From Bradyrhizobium mercantei (GTDB lineage Bacteria; Pseudomonadota; Alphaproteobacteria; Rhizobiales; Xanthobacteraceae): a stretch of 64,000 nucleotides of DNA. Location of the stretch: NCBI RefSeq assembly GCF_001982635.1, contig NZ_MKFI01000007.1, forward strand, positions 566,501-630,500. Direction: 5' to 3'. The translations under genes were made by a program, and so were the position numbers. Below, in pieces: positions 44,943-53,777 of the stretch. Under the pieces are notes generated by a model. The model had not been told where the DNA came from and searched no databases. It saw only the letters and a list, made by a program, of their open reading frames with translations. How positions within the stretch are numbered: position 1 is the first letter of the stretch; the number at the start of each line of letters is the position of its first letter.

Positions 44943-46112
44943 ATGCTTCTCCCCCCCGACAATGTCAACACCGGCGAACCCATGCCGGCGGGTGCTCTTG
45001 TCCCCGGCAGTAAGGTCGAACAGGCTCCTGCGAAGAAGCGAACCCGCTGGCCTTGGCTTCTGGCTGGTGGTGCCATCGCAGCAAGCGCCGCTACCGTACT
45101 TTGGCGCATCTACGTCCCGCAGGCTGATGTCTGGACAAATGATGCCTATGTACGCGTACACTATACAACGATCGCGTCGCGGGTCGCCGGTCAGATCACC
45201 TCGGTGGCCGTCGATAACAACCAAATGGTCAAGACCGGCGATCTCCTGGTTCAACTTGACGATCGCGATTTTCGCGCCGCCCTGGACACAGCGCAGGCAA
45301 CGCTAACGCGTGATCGCGCTGCGGCTGCGAATGCTACCGCCAATATCAGCCGTCAAACAGCGTTGATCGCCCAGGCCGACGCTCAGCTAACAATGGCAAA
45401 GGCGCAGCTGAGCTTCGCAGAGAAGGATGCCAGTCGCTACAATCAGCTCGCCTCCACGGGCGCTGGCACTGTGAAGATGCAACAACAAGCGGACACCTCT
45501 CTGTTAACGGGCGAAGCATCGGTTAGCGGCGCCAAGGCCGCGCTGGAGGCCGCGCGCGCGCAGCTCACGGTCGCCAAGGCAGAAGAAGATGCGGCCATGG
45601 CCACGGTTAAGGCGGACGAAGCCCGGCTGACACAGGCGCATCTCAATCTTTCTTACACGCAGATTCGCGCACCCGTCGACGGCATGATCGGCCAACGCGC
45701 CGTACAGGTCGGAAATTATGTCAATCCAGGTGCCGGACTGATGGCTGTCGTGCCGCTCTCCGACGTCTATATCGAAGCGAACTACCGCGAGGTCCAGCTG
45801 AAGCACGTCCAGGCGGGGCAACATGCCCGCATCCATGTCGATGCCTATGACATCGATCTCAAGGGTACGGTGCTCGGCGTGCCTGCAGCCACAGGGACGA
45901 CTTTCGCGGCGATAAAGTCCGAGAACGCTACCGGCAATTTCACGAAGATCGTGCAGCGCTTGCCGGTCCAGATCATGCTGTCTCCAAATCAGCCACTCGC
46001 GCGGCTCCTTCGGGTCGGCCTCTCGGTTGAAGCTACGGTGGAGACTGGCCTGGAAGACGTTGTCGGCGCCCATCGGACGCTCGATGCGAACCTCCTATCG
46101 CGGGATCCCTAG
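44943..46112 (+). CDS. HlyD/EmrA-type membrane fusion protein
   Basis: 389 aa periplasmic adaptor. A membrane anchor (WPWLLAGGAIAASAATVLW, about 35-53) follows a Pro-rich leader, then VWTNDAYVRVHYTTIASRVAGQITSVAV (biotinyl-lipoyl half), a long coiled coil (ALDTAQATLTRDRAAAAN to AKADEARLTQ, about 105-235), the second lipoyl half (APVDGMIGQRAVQVGNYV) and a beta barrel. ATG at 44943 has AAGGAGG ten bases upstream. Coupled to the EmrB-like permease. Confidence 0.93.
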   Translation: MLLPPDNVNTGEPMPAGALVPGSKVEQAPAKKRTRWPWLLAGGAIAASAATVLWRIYVPQADVWTNDAYVRVHYTTIASRVAGQITSVAVDNNQMVKTGDLLVQLDDRDFRAALDTAQATLTRDRAAAANATANISRQTALIAQADAQLTMAKAQLSFAEKDASRYNQLASTGAGTVKMQQQADTSLLTGEASVSGAKAALEAARAQLTVAKAEEDAAMATVKADEARLTQAHLNLSYTQIRAPVDGMIGQRAVQVGNYVNPGAGLMAVVPLSDVYIEANYREVQLKHVQAGQHARIHVDAYDIDLKGTVLGVPAATGTTFAAIKSENATGNFTKIVQRLPVQIMLSPNQPLARLLRVGLSVEATVETGLEDVVGAHRTLDANLLSRDP

Positions 46113-46281
46113 TCCCTTCGACCGCAGCTAATGGGTACGCATCCGGCGATGACCGGCCTGTCGAGTGAGACGCGCTGTTGGGAACTGTCCTAACGGATTG
46201 TGATAGGCGCAGTTGCAGTGCCCAAGTCGAGCGCTCGAAAATGGTAGACACGTGCCGGCGGCAACGCTGGTCCGAGGATGA

Positions 46282-46310
46282 TAAGCTCAATCTTATCCTG
46301 GATGAGCTTA
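46282..46310. promoter_or_regulatory. Inverted repeat downstream of the efflux pair
   Basis: Perfect 8-bp arms TAAGCTCA (46282-46289) and TGAGCTTA (46303-46310), 13-base spacer, with nested partial symmetry (CTTATCC). No T run follows. It could be an operator or an mRNA end structure. The remaining gap 46113-46391 shows no gene. Confidence 0.35.
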
Positions 46311-46391
46311 CACGCGCTGCGTCAGGTCGCGGGCCCCGGCTGATGATAGGATCGTAGCAGCGATATCGAACCAATTTGCTTTGACATCGTT

Positions 46392-46407
46392 GGTAACGCG
46401 CGTTACC
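46392..46407. promoter_or_regulatory. TetR operator, perfect palindrome
   Basis: GGTAACGCGCGTTACC is a perfect 16-bp palindrome, 42 bases before the TetR start at 46449. TTGACA at 46381-46386 just upstream could be the -35 box, so the palindrome lies in the core promoter. A near copy precedes the second TetR gene (55755-55770). Confidence 0.8.
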
Positions 46408-46448
46408 TCCTTTGACTGGTTTGAATGTTTCAACTCGTGGGGGAACGC

Positions 46449-47087
46449 ATGGCGGTTGCAAAACGACGACCTCCTGAAGATCGACGAGAGCTCATTTTGG
46501 ATGCCGCAGGAAAGGTTTTCTTTGAACAAGGCTTTTCAGCGACGAGCGTCGACGCGGTCATTGCCCACGTGGGTGGATCCAAGAGGACAATTTATAACGA
46601 GTTTGGGAGCAAGGAGGGCTTGTTTGCCGCTCTTGTCGAAAGGTGTGCGGATAGAGCAGTCTCAGTTCTGATCGAGAATGAAGCGCAAGGTCGCGATGTA
46701 AGGAAGACGATGACAGACTTCGGCAGTCAACTGCTACAGGTCTACCAGACAGACGATTTGATCGGAATTTTCCGAACTAGCCTGGTCGAAGCGGAGCGGT
46801 TTCCACGGCTGGCTCGGACCGTCTACGAAAAGGGACCAGGCCGAGCTGCCTCTCATCTTACACGTATCCTGGAAGATGCGAAGGCTAAGGGCGAGATACA
46901 GGTGATCGACTGTGCAGGCGTCGCAAACCATTTCGTGAGCATGATACGTGGAAATCAGTATCTCAAGGTTGTGCTGGGCTTACGCCCCCCACTCAAGGGC
47001 AGCGAAGCAAGTGCGTTCGTTAAGTCCGCGGTGGATCTCTGTCTGCATGGAATCGTCACACCAAGTTCCGCGAAGCGAAAGAAGTGA
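46449..47087 (+). CDS. TetR/AcrR-family repressor
   Basis: About 212 aa. Helix-turn-helix: RRELILDAAGKVFFEQGFSATSVDAVIAHVGGSKRTIYNEFGSKEGLFAALV (recognition helix GGSKRTIYNEF). The ligand domain has EKGPGRAASHLTRIL. ATG at 46449 (MAVAKRRPPEDR) has GGGGGA upstream. It lies behind the efflux pair on the same strand with its own palindrome and probable promoter, so it likely represses itself and perhaps the pump. Close paralogue of the TetR at 55131-55736, sharing the recognition helix and the KGPGRA segment. Confidence 0.92.
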   Translation: MAVAKRRPPEDRRELILDAAGKVFFEQGFSATSVDAVIAHVGGSKRTIYNEFGSKEGLFAALVERCADRAVSVLIENEAQGRDVRKTMTDFGSQLLQVYQTDDLIGIFRTSLVEAERFPRLARTVYEKGPGRAASHLTRILEDAKAKGEIQVIDCAGVANHFVSMIRGNQYLKVVLGLRPPLKGSEASAFVKSAVDLCLHGIVTPSSAKRKK

Positions 47088-47687
47088 CTTCGTTCAGTGC
47101 CGCGTCGAGCTGAGGAAGGAATTGGAGTAGCTGCGAGGTTCAGATGACGTTGGCATGGCTCAACTTGCGTACGGCAGAGCCTAGTCCGCACCCGCTGTGC
47201 TTCTTGATGATTTGGTATCTACTCTAATGCGGGCCGTGACTATCCAGAGCGGAAGCCATGACCATTTCTGGTAAGGCCATCGAACTCTCACGCGTCAGAG
47301 CTGTCGTCGCAACACCCAGCAGTTTGAAATCGAGTTACCCGGCAGCTGGCAGAGGCAGTGATTGCTACTGTCTCTGTCCCTCGACCGGGTGTTGGGCAAC
47401 CGAGAATTTGATGCGCGCTGGCATTCTTTGGCGGAAGCAGGACGACTTCGCTGTCGGACGTGCCGGCAGCGCTGGCCGATCTACAAGGAACCTCGCCTAT
47501 CGTTCAACTCAATCAATCCAACCACGGGCTCCTGCTCTGAGCGAGATGCACGTGGGCAGCACCTGACGACGTACCGAAATACAGGTTGGGACGAACGGAT
47601 GGCGCAATTGCAATTCAACTTGGGGCGGACCAGCTAAACATGCGGAGCCGGGAAGGTTGCGGAACCAAAGCCCACTCCCCGTTCCCA
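47088..47687. other. Gap without a supported gene
   Basis: 600 bases. Two overlapping plus-strand frames (near 47258-47566 and 47362-47637) have no recognisable domain and poor codon structure. A CRTCRQRWP stretch in the second looks zinc-ribbon-like but is isolated. I see no RNA gene or repeat. Confidence 0.4.
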
Positions 47688-47915
47688 TTATTGCGCTCTC
47701 TGCCGCGCTAGCGCAGATCCTCGCTCGATTGCCATGAGCCGTTTGCCCACCGCGCGATCGATCTGCCTCGCTTCTCTTGCGGTCACCTTTCCCGTGACGA
47801 TTTCGGTCGCCATTCTCGATGTAAGTGCCGCGATCTCCTGTAGCGTCATTTGCTCGATCTGTACGATCCGCTCTGCGATGTTAGCATCTGCTTCCGCGGC
47901 TTCCTTGTTGCGCAT
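47688..47915 (-). CDS. Small helical protein of unknown function
   Basis: 75 aa, almost wholly helical and charged: ANIAERIVQIEQMTLQEIA, SRMATEIVTGKVTAREARQIDRAVGKRLMAIE. Codon structure is consistent with a real gene although no strong ribosome binding site precedes the ATG at 47915. The pattern suggests a short DNA-binding or scaffold-like helix bundle, but no family is recognised. No neighbour within 500 bases on its strand. Confidence 0.5.
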   Translation of the reverse strand: MRNKEAAEADANIAERIVQIEQMTLQEIAALTSRMATEIVTGKVTAREARQIDRAVGKRLMAIERGSALARQRAQ

Positions 47916-48566
47916 GGCTTGCTTGCCGCATGAGTCGCACTTCGATCCTGAACCCGGTGGTGCCGAAACAAGGGCGCTGGCTCCGAAGGAGCTCTGTGCA
48001 AGAAGCTACCGCCTGGCGTCCCTGCATGGTTCGCCAGCCGGTGCCGGTTACGCCCCCTAGCATCCGTTCGCGGACGTGCTCTCAGCGGCTCCCTTTGCTG
48101 TTTGACCAGAACGGCGTGGTTCACCGATGTTTGTAGTCACGAGGAGACGAGAGATCCTCACCGTGTACTCTTCCTACTTCACCAAGCGCAGAACGACACC
48201 AAGCGATTCGCTTCGATCAGCCCTGCAATCGGCTTGAGCGCGGCGCCGCGGTGTGAATCGAAGGAACGCAAGAGGCCGCTTTATTGGTCGGCAAGATCGA
48301 GGAACTCTTCAACATTGATGAGTTGTCCGTATCGGTCCTTGCGCGCATGGATGGTGCGATCGCAGCCGCGTTGCAGCGGCCCCGCCCTGGAGCTCCGCGA
48401 TCGCCTCGGCAGGAACGCAGCGGTTACGGCCTCAGGTCCGACATCAGATTGGCGTTCCCATTCGGCCTAAGTTTGATCCATCTGACATTCGCCCCCCTCT
48501 CCTTTCGTCAACCCGGTCAGCGCGCTTCTCGGCGATGTAGCCCAGTCGGCTTGCGAGCCAAGGTCT
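47916..48566. other. Gap without a supported gene
   Basis: About 650 bases. A plus-strand frame beginning VGKIEELFNIDELSVSVLAR at 48284 looks protein-like for some 35 codons, then degrades; it may be a gene fragment. Other frames are shadows of one another. No repeats or RNA genes recognised. Confidence 0.4.
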
Positions 48567-49712
48567 TCATCGCCCCGCGCTTAAGCTACCGCGTTCGCGT
48601 ACCTTGAAGGTGCGGGTGCTGACCCGGTCGAGGAGTCCAATCATGTCGCGCAAGTCGACGCTGGCTATTCCCTGAGTAATGAAGACAATCCGGGTTCGTT
48701 GGTCTGCATCCGGCCATTTTTCCAACCAGGTCATCGTGTGCAGCAGGTGCTGGACTCCTTGAATAACGGCCGGGCGCCCCGGCTCGTCGGCGATGCTTAC
48801 CAACCCTTTGACACGGAGCAGGTTAGGCCCAAGATTGTGGCTGATCCCATCCAGGAGGAACTGCAGTTCGTTACGAGACAAAGGGACCGTTCGAACCAGG
48901 ACAAAGCTTTCGATATTCTTACCGCGAAGATGATACAACGGTTCGTGATCGTGCTCGTGATGGCTATGACTGTGATCGTCGTGTTCGTCATGCAACGACG
49001 GTTCGGCGGTAGCTACCCCGAGCCATGGGCGAGGATCGGCACTCGGATCGGCGTGATCGAAACCCGGAGCAGTAAGAAGTGCCGCTAGTGCCTCCGCGGA
49101 CCAATCGATTGCGTGGACCTCCGCCGTCCGGTTGAGGCGCGCTATGCTGCTGCGTAGCGACACCTCGGTATCGCTAACGGACGGCCCGACAAGATCGAGC
49201 TTTGTAAGCCGGATCTGGTCGGCGAGTGCAATCTGCCGAAGCGCTTCGTCATGCCGTTCCAGCGTGTGACCGTAGTTAACTGCGTCGACTAGGGTAACCA
49301 CGCTTGAAACACGATAAAGGCCGTCAAGCGTGGGCTCCGATAGGAACGCCTGCAGCACCGGAGCCGGTTCGGCCAGTCCTGACGTTTCGATCACGACGTT
49401 CTCGAACGCTGGAATCCGGCCCGCCGCGCGATCGTGATACAGCGCATTCAGTGTCGCCACGAGGTCGCTGCGAACCGTGCAGCAAAGGCACCCGTTTTCC
49501 AGTACCACCACCGAGTCGTTGCTGGAGGCGACCAACTGATGGTCGATCCCGACTTCGCCGAACTCGTTTACGACAACGATGGTCCGCTCCATGCCAGGCG
49601 CCCGAAGCGCCGCGTTGATCAGTGTCGTCTTGCCGCTGCCCAGAAAGCCGGTGACGAGCGTCACCGGGATACGGGGGCGGCTTGATCGCGCGGTGTCTGA
49701 ATCGGCTGTCAT
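48567..49712 (-). CDS. CobW/COG0523 metal-chaperone GTPase
   Basis: About 381 aa G3E GTPase. GFLGSGKT (residues 22-29, P-loop), the metal motif ENGCLCC (72-78, CxCC), the switch-like VVIETSGLAEP, and the TKLDL base motif are present. A His/Asp-rich insertion (HDEHDDHSHSHHEHDHEP, about 265-285) is typical of zinc-delivering members. The C-terminal CobW_C domain follows. ATG at 49712 (MTADSDTARS) starts 20 bases after the stop of the M24 gene upstream, so they are in one operon. Likely delivers a metal ion, perhaps to that protein (see findings). Confidence 0.92.
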   Translation of the reverse strand: MTADSDTARSSRPRIPVTLVTGFLGSGKTTLINAALRAPGMERTIVVVNEFGEVGIDHQLVASSNDSVVVLENGCLCCTVRSDLVATLNALYHDRAAGRIPAFENVVIETSGLAEPAPVLQAFLSEPTLDGLYRVSSVVTLVDAVNYGHTLERHDEALRQIALADQIRLTKLDLVGPSVSDTEVSLRSSIARLNRTAEVHAIDWSAEALAALLTAPGFDHADPSADPRPWLGVATAEPSLHDEHDDHSHSHHEHDHEPLYHLRGKNIESFVLVRTVPLSRNELQFLLDGISHNLGPNLLRVKGLVSIADEPGRPAVIQGVQHLLHTMTWLEKWPDADQRTRIVFITQGIASVDLRDMIGLLDRVSTRTFKVRERGSLSAGR

Positions 49713-49731
49713 CTGGGCGGCCACACAGATC

Positions 49732-50985
49732 TCAGAACACGTGGCAGCCTGGAAGACCGCAGGAGATGAGTTTGTCCGAGGGGAAGTTCGTGATGATTTC
49801 ACATCCGGTTTTGGTCACAACGATCTCTTCCTCGATGCGGGCAGCGCCCGAGCCGTCTTCCGCACCTTTCCACGTCTCAAGGGCGAACACCATGCCTTCC
49901 TGAAGCGGAGTATTCTGGCCGCGGAAGCGCTTAGAGAAGATCGGCCGCTCCCACAGGGATAGGCCGACCCCATGGCCATATTGTAGCAGGAAGGCTTCCG
50001 CCTCATCTCGGTAGCCAAAGTCCTGTGCGTCCGGCCAGACAGCGGCCACCTCATCGGGAGTGACACCCGGTCGGATCATGTCAATGGAAGCGCTGAGCCA
50101 CTTGGAGGCCGTCTCGTACGCATCGATTTGATGCTTGTTCGGTTCGCCGCAAATGAACGTACGATAGTAGCACGTGCGATATCCGTTGTAGGAGTGCATG
50201 ATGTCGAGGAAGATCATGTCGCCGGGTTGGATCATTCGATCCGAGAACGTGTGGGAATGTGGGCGGCCGCGCGATCCCGATACGGAGTTGACGCATTCGA
50301 CGCGCTCGGAGCCCATCCTGAACAGCCGGTCATTGGCAATCGCGACGAGCTCGTTCTCCTTGGTCCCTGGGCGGATAGCACGCGCGATGTCGACATAGGT
50401 CGCATCGACCATCGCCGCCGCCATCTTTAGCAACTCGATCTCGTCTTGAGTCTTGATCTCGCGTGCGTCGAGCATTGCTTGCTGACCGTCGACGACCTCA
50501 ATGCCTTCTGCTTCGAGCGCGCGCAGCATGCCAAGCTCCATCACATCGATGCCTAGCGGCTCCTTCTCGAGGCCGTAGTGCACGAGCGCCTTCTTGATCT
50601 GCCTGGCGAAGTCGCGCTGCACGTTCATGTGCGGCGGGATCGCGCCCTGCATAGTGGTGATCGGCGCCGCGACATTGTCGGCAATCCAGGGCGAAGAGAT
50701 CCGCTTGGCCGGCGGCGCCGGATCCCAAAGGAGCGGCGCCCCCTCGACGGGGCACAGTGCATAGCGGATGAACTTGTCGCGCGCCCATTCGCCAATATGG
50801 GTGGCCGTGACATAGCGGATATTATCGAAATTGAAGCACAGCACGGCGCCAAGCCCAGCGTAGCGGATCGCCTGCTGGGCACGAGCTAGACGTGCCTTCG
50901 AGAGGCGGCTGTAATCGATGCCTTGCTCCCAATCCTTTGCCATCTGGCCCCAGGAAGCGGTCGAGTAGGGACTGTTGTATTTCAT
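49732..50985 (-). CDS. M24-fold metallohydrolase (pita-bread) with Asp-to-Cys ligand change
   Basis: 417 aa: N-terminal creatinase-like domain (about 35-170) and C-terminal pita-bread domain. By comparison with aminopeptidase P, metal ligands fall at Asp261 (FLDIM), His338 (GHGVGL), Glu370 (ALETWKG) and Glu385 (RIEEEIV). The second Asp of the usual DxxxxxxxxxxD pair is Cys272 (RTCYYRTF). Thus four of five ligands remain. Relatives include Xaa-Pro peptidases, creatinases and the DMSP lyase DddP; substrate cannot be told. ATG at 50985. First gene of an operon with the CobW GTPase, divergent from the wHTH-SBP fusion gene. Confidence 0.85.
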   Translation of the reverse strand: MKYNSPYSTASWGQMAKDWEQGIDYSRLSKARLARAQQAIRYAGLGAVLCFNFDNIRYVTATHIGEWARDKFIRYALCPVEGAPLLWDPAPPAKRISSPWIADNVAAPITTMQGAIPPHMNVQRDFARQIKKALVHYGLEKEPLGIDVMELGMLRALEAEGIEVVDGQQAMLDAREIKTQDEIELLKMAAAMVDATYVDIARAIRPGTKENELVAIANDRLFRMGSERVECVNSVSGSRGRPHSHTFSDRMIQPGDMIFLDIMHSYNGYRTCYYRTFICGEPNKHQIDAYETASKWLSASIDMIRPGVTPDEVAAVWPDAQDFGYRDEAEAFLLQYGHGVGLSLWERPIFSKRFRGQNTPLQEGMVFALETWKGAEDGSGAARIEEEIVVTKTGCEIITNFPSDKLISCGLPGCHVF

Positions 50986-51031
50986 CTAGCGCGGCTCCTT
51001 CTTGGCCAGCTCAAACATCGTAGTGGGTGCC

Positions 51032-51169
51032 TTAGGCAGATTCGGTATTCCAGTTCCGCTCCTCAAGAACGCGCATCAGGCGCGGGAAGAAGGCGGCAGA
51101 ATAGGCTCGGATGAGGGCTGATTGACGCTCTGTCCAACTACGCCGATCGAATACGGGGCAACGAAGCAT
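51032..51169 (-). other. Short ORF before the M24 gene, possible gene remnant
   Basis: 45 codons on the minus strand reading LIRAYSAAFFPRLMRVLE, then EERNWNTESA and stop, 46 bases before the M24 start. It looks like a protein C-terminus rather than a full gene. Family not recognised. Confidence 0.2.
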
Positions 51170-51700
51170 CGGCCGATGCGCCCGCTACCGCGAATCTCGC
51201 CTCGAGAGTCTGATCCGGACATCCCGGCCCATCTCGTCGCTTGGGGTAACCGGACTGGGGAGCATCCCCTCTTTGTCGACATGCCCAACCTCCATCCTTG
51301 CCAGCTGAGCTTGCCAAAGATCGGTCGTCTAAATATCATTCAATATTCTCAAAATGAGAAATCATTGCCGTCGGCAATAGCCAAGCGCGAATGATCGCAA
51401 GAGAGTGCATGTCGGAAGCGTTTTGTTGCTCATGAACACGGTGGGCTCGCAGATATATTGGCTGGGATTCCAGCGAGCGCAGCGTCTGATAAATGATCCG
51501 CACCGACATCGATCGGCGACAGACGATGATTGGTGGGCGAAGATATCAGCCACCGATTATGCCGGCTCGTAGGGACGATCCGAACGCGTGGCTATTGTTG
51601 CCTACAAACCAACAAATCCTTCTCACGTACCGATGACATGAAAACAGCGATACGACCCCAGACACTACCGATCGCCATCGAGCAAGGGATTGCCGGGTAG
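51170..51700. other. Remainder of divergent gap between M24 and wHTH-SBP genes
   Basis: About 530 bases, AT-richer toward 51340-51360 (AATATCATTCAATATTCTC, including ATATTGAATG-like symmetry). No gene is supported. It should hold the promoters of both divergent genes. Confidence 0.4.
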
Positions 51701-53404
51701 ATGACGGACTACGAGCTGCTTCGCATCATCAATTTCCTTGAGCGTATTCGCGCGCCCTTCGACCAGAATATGCGTGGGGGAAGCATAGATCCAGTTTGGA
51801 ACATGGTTCTGTTCCTCATAAAGAGCCACCTGCGCGGTGATCCCGTGACGATGTCGTCCTTGGCGTCGGCGTCGAATATACCGTTCCCGAGCGCGATGCG
51901 CCGGATACATCGGCTTATCGAAGACGGTGAAATTGAGAAGCGCGCAAGAAGCAGGACCGGAAAATCATTCGTCCTGGTACCCAGCAAATCATTGAGAGCC
52001 AGTTTCGCGAAGTATGCGATCAGCGTTAAGACGCTGCTCGCGGAGACGTTCGGGCTTGGCGGCGGCGGCACCAATTCTGACGACTACTATTTCGGTGGAT
52101 CCTATATTGCGGATCAGATCATTCCGCCACTCAAGATCGTAGAGAACCGCAAGGTCTCTGGCCAGGATCTTCGATTCCTCTTGCACAACGACAACTATTT
52201 CTCGTCGATGCGCAACATGTGGACGGATTTTCGCAGCAGGCTGATGTCTCGCAGGCACTTCAATTTGCTCGCGCTTGAGGAACTCCACAAAGAGACATTT
52301 AGAAACGCATGTCGCGCATCGAGCGAATATGACATCGCAGCCATCAACATGCCGTGGCTTGGAGAAGCGGTGGCCAAGGGCGCTGTTCGTCCGCTGGATG
52401 ATTTCATCAAATCCAGCGGCATAAATCCTCTCGATTTTCACCCAAACATTTGGGCCACCGGGACTTGGAATTCGGTTCAGTATGGCGTGCCGATCTACTG
52501 TACGGTCGAAACGCTTGCCGTACGCAAGGATCTCTTCAGCGAACGTCGGCTGCAAATGCCTTCGAGCTTTCAGAGCGTGCTCGAGGCCGCCCGAGAACTG
52601 CACCAGCCCAGACGGGGGCTCAACGGAATAGTCTGGAACGCGGCCAAGGGCATGCCCATTGCACACAGTTTCATGATCTTCATGGGCTGCTGCGGTTCTC
52701 CTGTGCTGAATCTACCCACTTTCAGACCCGGCTTCGATTTTAGCAGAATGAGCCAGGAGGAGTATCGTCCCAAAGTGCTCTGTGAAGAGGGTAAGCTCGC
52801 GCTCGACTATATGCGGCAGCTCTTAGAGTTCTCGCCGCCAGACATCCTTGAGATGGACTGGGATCATGCGCTCGATCACTTCATGACCGGCGGGGCCGCC
52901 ATGGTCTATTGCTGGACGATGAGGGCTGCTCGCTTCGAGTACGACATTCGCTCCACAGTGAAGCGCAACGTCGAGTATCTGCCGCATCCTCGCGGACCCG
53001 GCGGCGCTACGGTCGGCCCCGTCGGTGGATTTCTCCTCGCAATTCCCACCAACCTTTCGCTAGAGAGGGCAAAGCTTGCGTTCGAAGCTATCTCGTGGAT
53101 GGCATCGCCGGCGGCCATGAAGGAGCACGTCAAGAACGGAATTCCGGTTGCGCCACGCTTCAGCGTCTCGGCCGACCCCGAAGCGGCAGCAACAACGCCC
53201 ATCGTTCGTATGGTAGACCGGCTTGCGCGGCAGAACAAACTTCACACCTGGTACAGGCCGCCAATTCCCGAGTACAGGTCGCTTGAGCGTATACTTGGTC
53301 AGAACATCTTTGCAGCCCTGAAGGGCGAAATGACCGATCGACAGGCTCTCGAACGCTGCCAGAACGAGATTGACCACATAATGAGAAGCGCTGGTCGTCA
53401 TTGA
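51701..53404 (+). CDS. Fusion of winged-helix DNA-binding domain and MalE-type solute-binding domain
   Basis: 567 aa, no signal peptide. Residues about 1-100 form a MarR/GntR-like winged helix: VWNMVLFLIKSHLRGDPVT, MSSLASASNIPFPSAMRRIH, LIEDGEIEKRARSRTGKSF. From about 120 to 560 it matches cluster D/SBP_bac_1 proteins: YDIAAINMPWLGEAVAKGAV, GVPIYCTVETLAVRKDLF, FMTGGAAMVYCWT, LPHPRGPGGATVGPVGGFLLAIP. Solute-binding proteins of this kind are normally exported; here it should be cytosolic and sense a ligand for the DNA-binding domain. ATG at 51701 has a weak ribosome site. Divergent from the M24-CobW operon, which it may regulate. Confidence 0.85.
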   Translation: MTDYELLRIINFLERIRAPFDQNMRGGSIDPVWNMVLFLIKSHLRGDPVTMSSLASASNIPFPSAMRRIHRLIEDGEIEKRARSRTGKSFVLVPSKSLRASFAKYAISVKTLLAETFGLGGGGTNSDDYYFGGSYIADQIIPPLKIVENRKVSGQDLRFLLHNDNYFSSMRNMWTDFRSRLMSRRHFNLLALEELHKETFRNACRASSEYDIAAINMPWLGEAVAKGAVRPLDDFIKSSGINPLDFHPNIWATGTWNSVQYGVPIYCTVETLAVRKDLFSERRLQMPSSFQSVLEAARELHQPRRGLNGIVWNAAKGMPIAHSFMIFMGCCGSPVLNLPTFRPGFDFSRMSQEEYRPKVLCEEGKLALDYMRQLLEFSPPDILEMDWDHALDHFMTGGAAMVYCWTMRAARFEYDIRSTVKRNVEYLPHPRGPGGATVGPVGGFLLAIPTNLSLERAKLAFEAISWMASPAAMKEHVKNGIPVAPRFSVSADPEAAATTPIVRMVDRLARQNKLHTWYRPPIPEYRSLERILGQNIFAALKGEMTDRQALERCQNEIDHIMRSAGRH

Positions 53405-53777
53405 GGCCTGCCAGTCACGACTTCGAATGCCGACTAGCAGATCTACCGGAATGGGAGCGCTGATAGCGTGTGCAGAAAACGGCTGTCTCCCGCCAAGGCA
53501 TGCGACGTCCCGAGACTCGCGGCGCCCAAATCAAGAGCTCGGCCAAAGTCAAATTTGGCGCGACAGGTAGACAGCCAGCGGTTCAAGCATTTGCGCTGCT
53601 TCCAGCAGCATGAACGCATACAGTATCGACCTTGGCTGGATCCACGGCCCGTCCCACCAATACGGCAATCTGGTGCAGTTAGCCGCGAAGCTTGAGTGCA
53701 TCGAGCGGTCCGGCCTCGTTTCGTCGACCGACGCAAGTAGACCGATCCAATAGTCCGGGAAGCTGCGCGACGAAAGG
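53405..53777. other. Gap without a supported gene
   Basis: 373 bases between convergent genes. Minus-strand frames extend the cyclase's surroundings but read as poor sequence with no motif. No clear terminator hairpin with T run was found. Confidence 0.4.

Noticed and set aside
49732-50985. Calling the M24 protein DddP (DMSP lyase)
   Set aside because: The metal-ligand spacing and the Cys substitution do not match what I recall of DddP closely enough; only the fold is shared.
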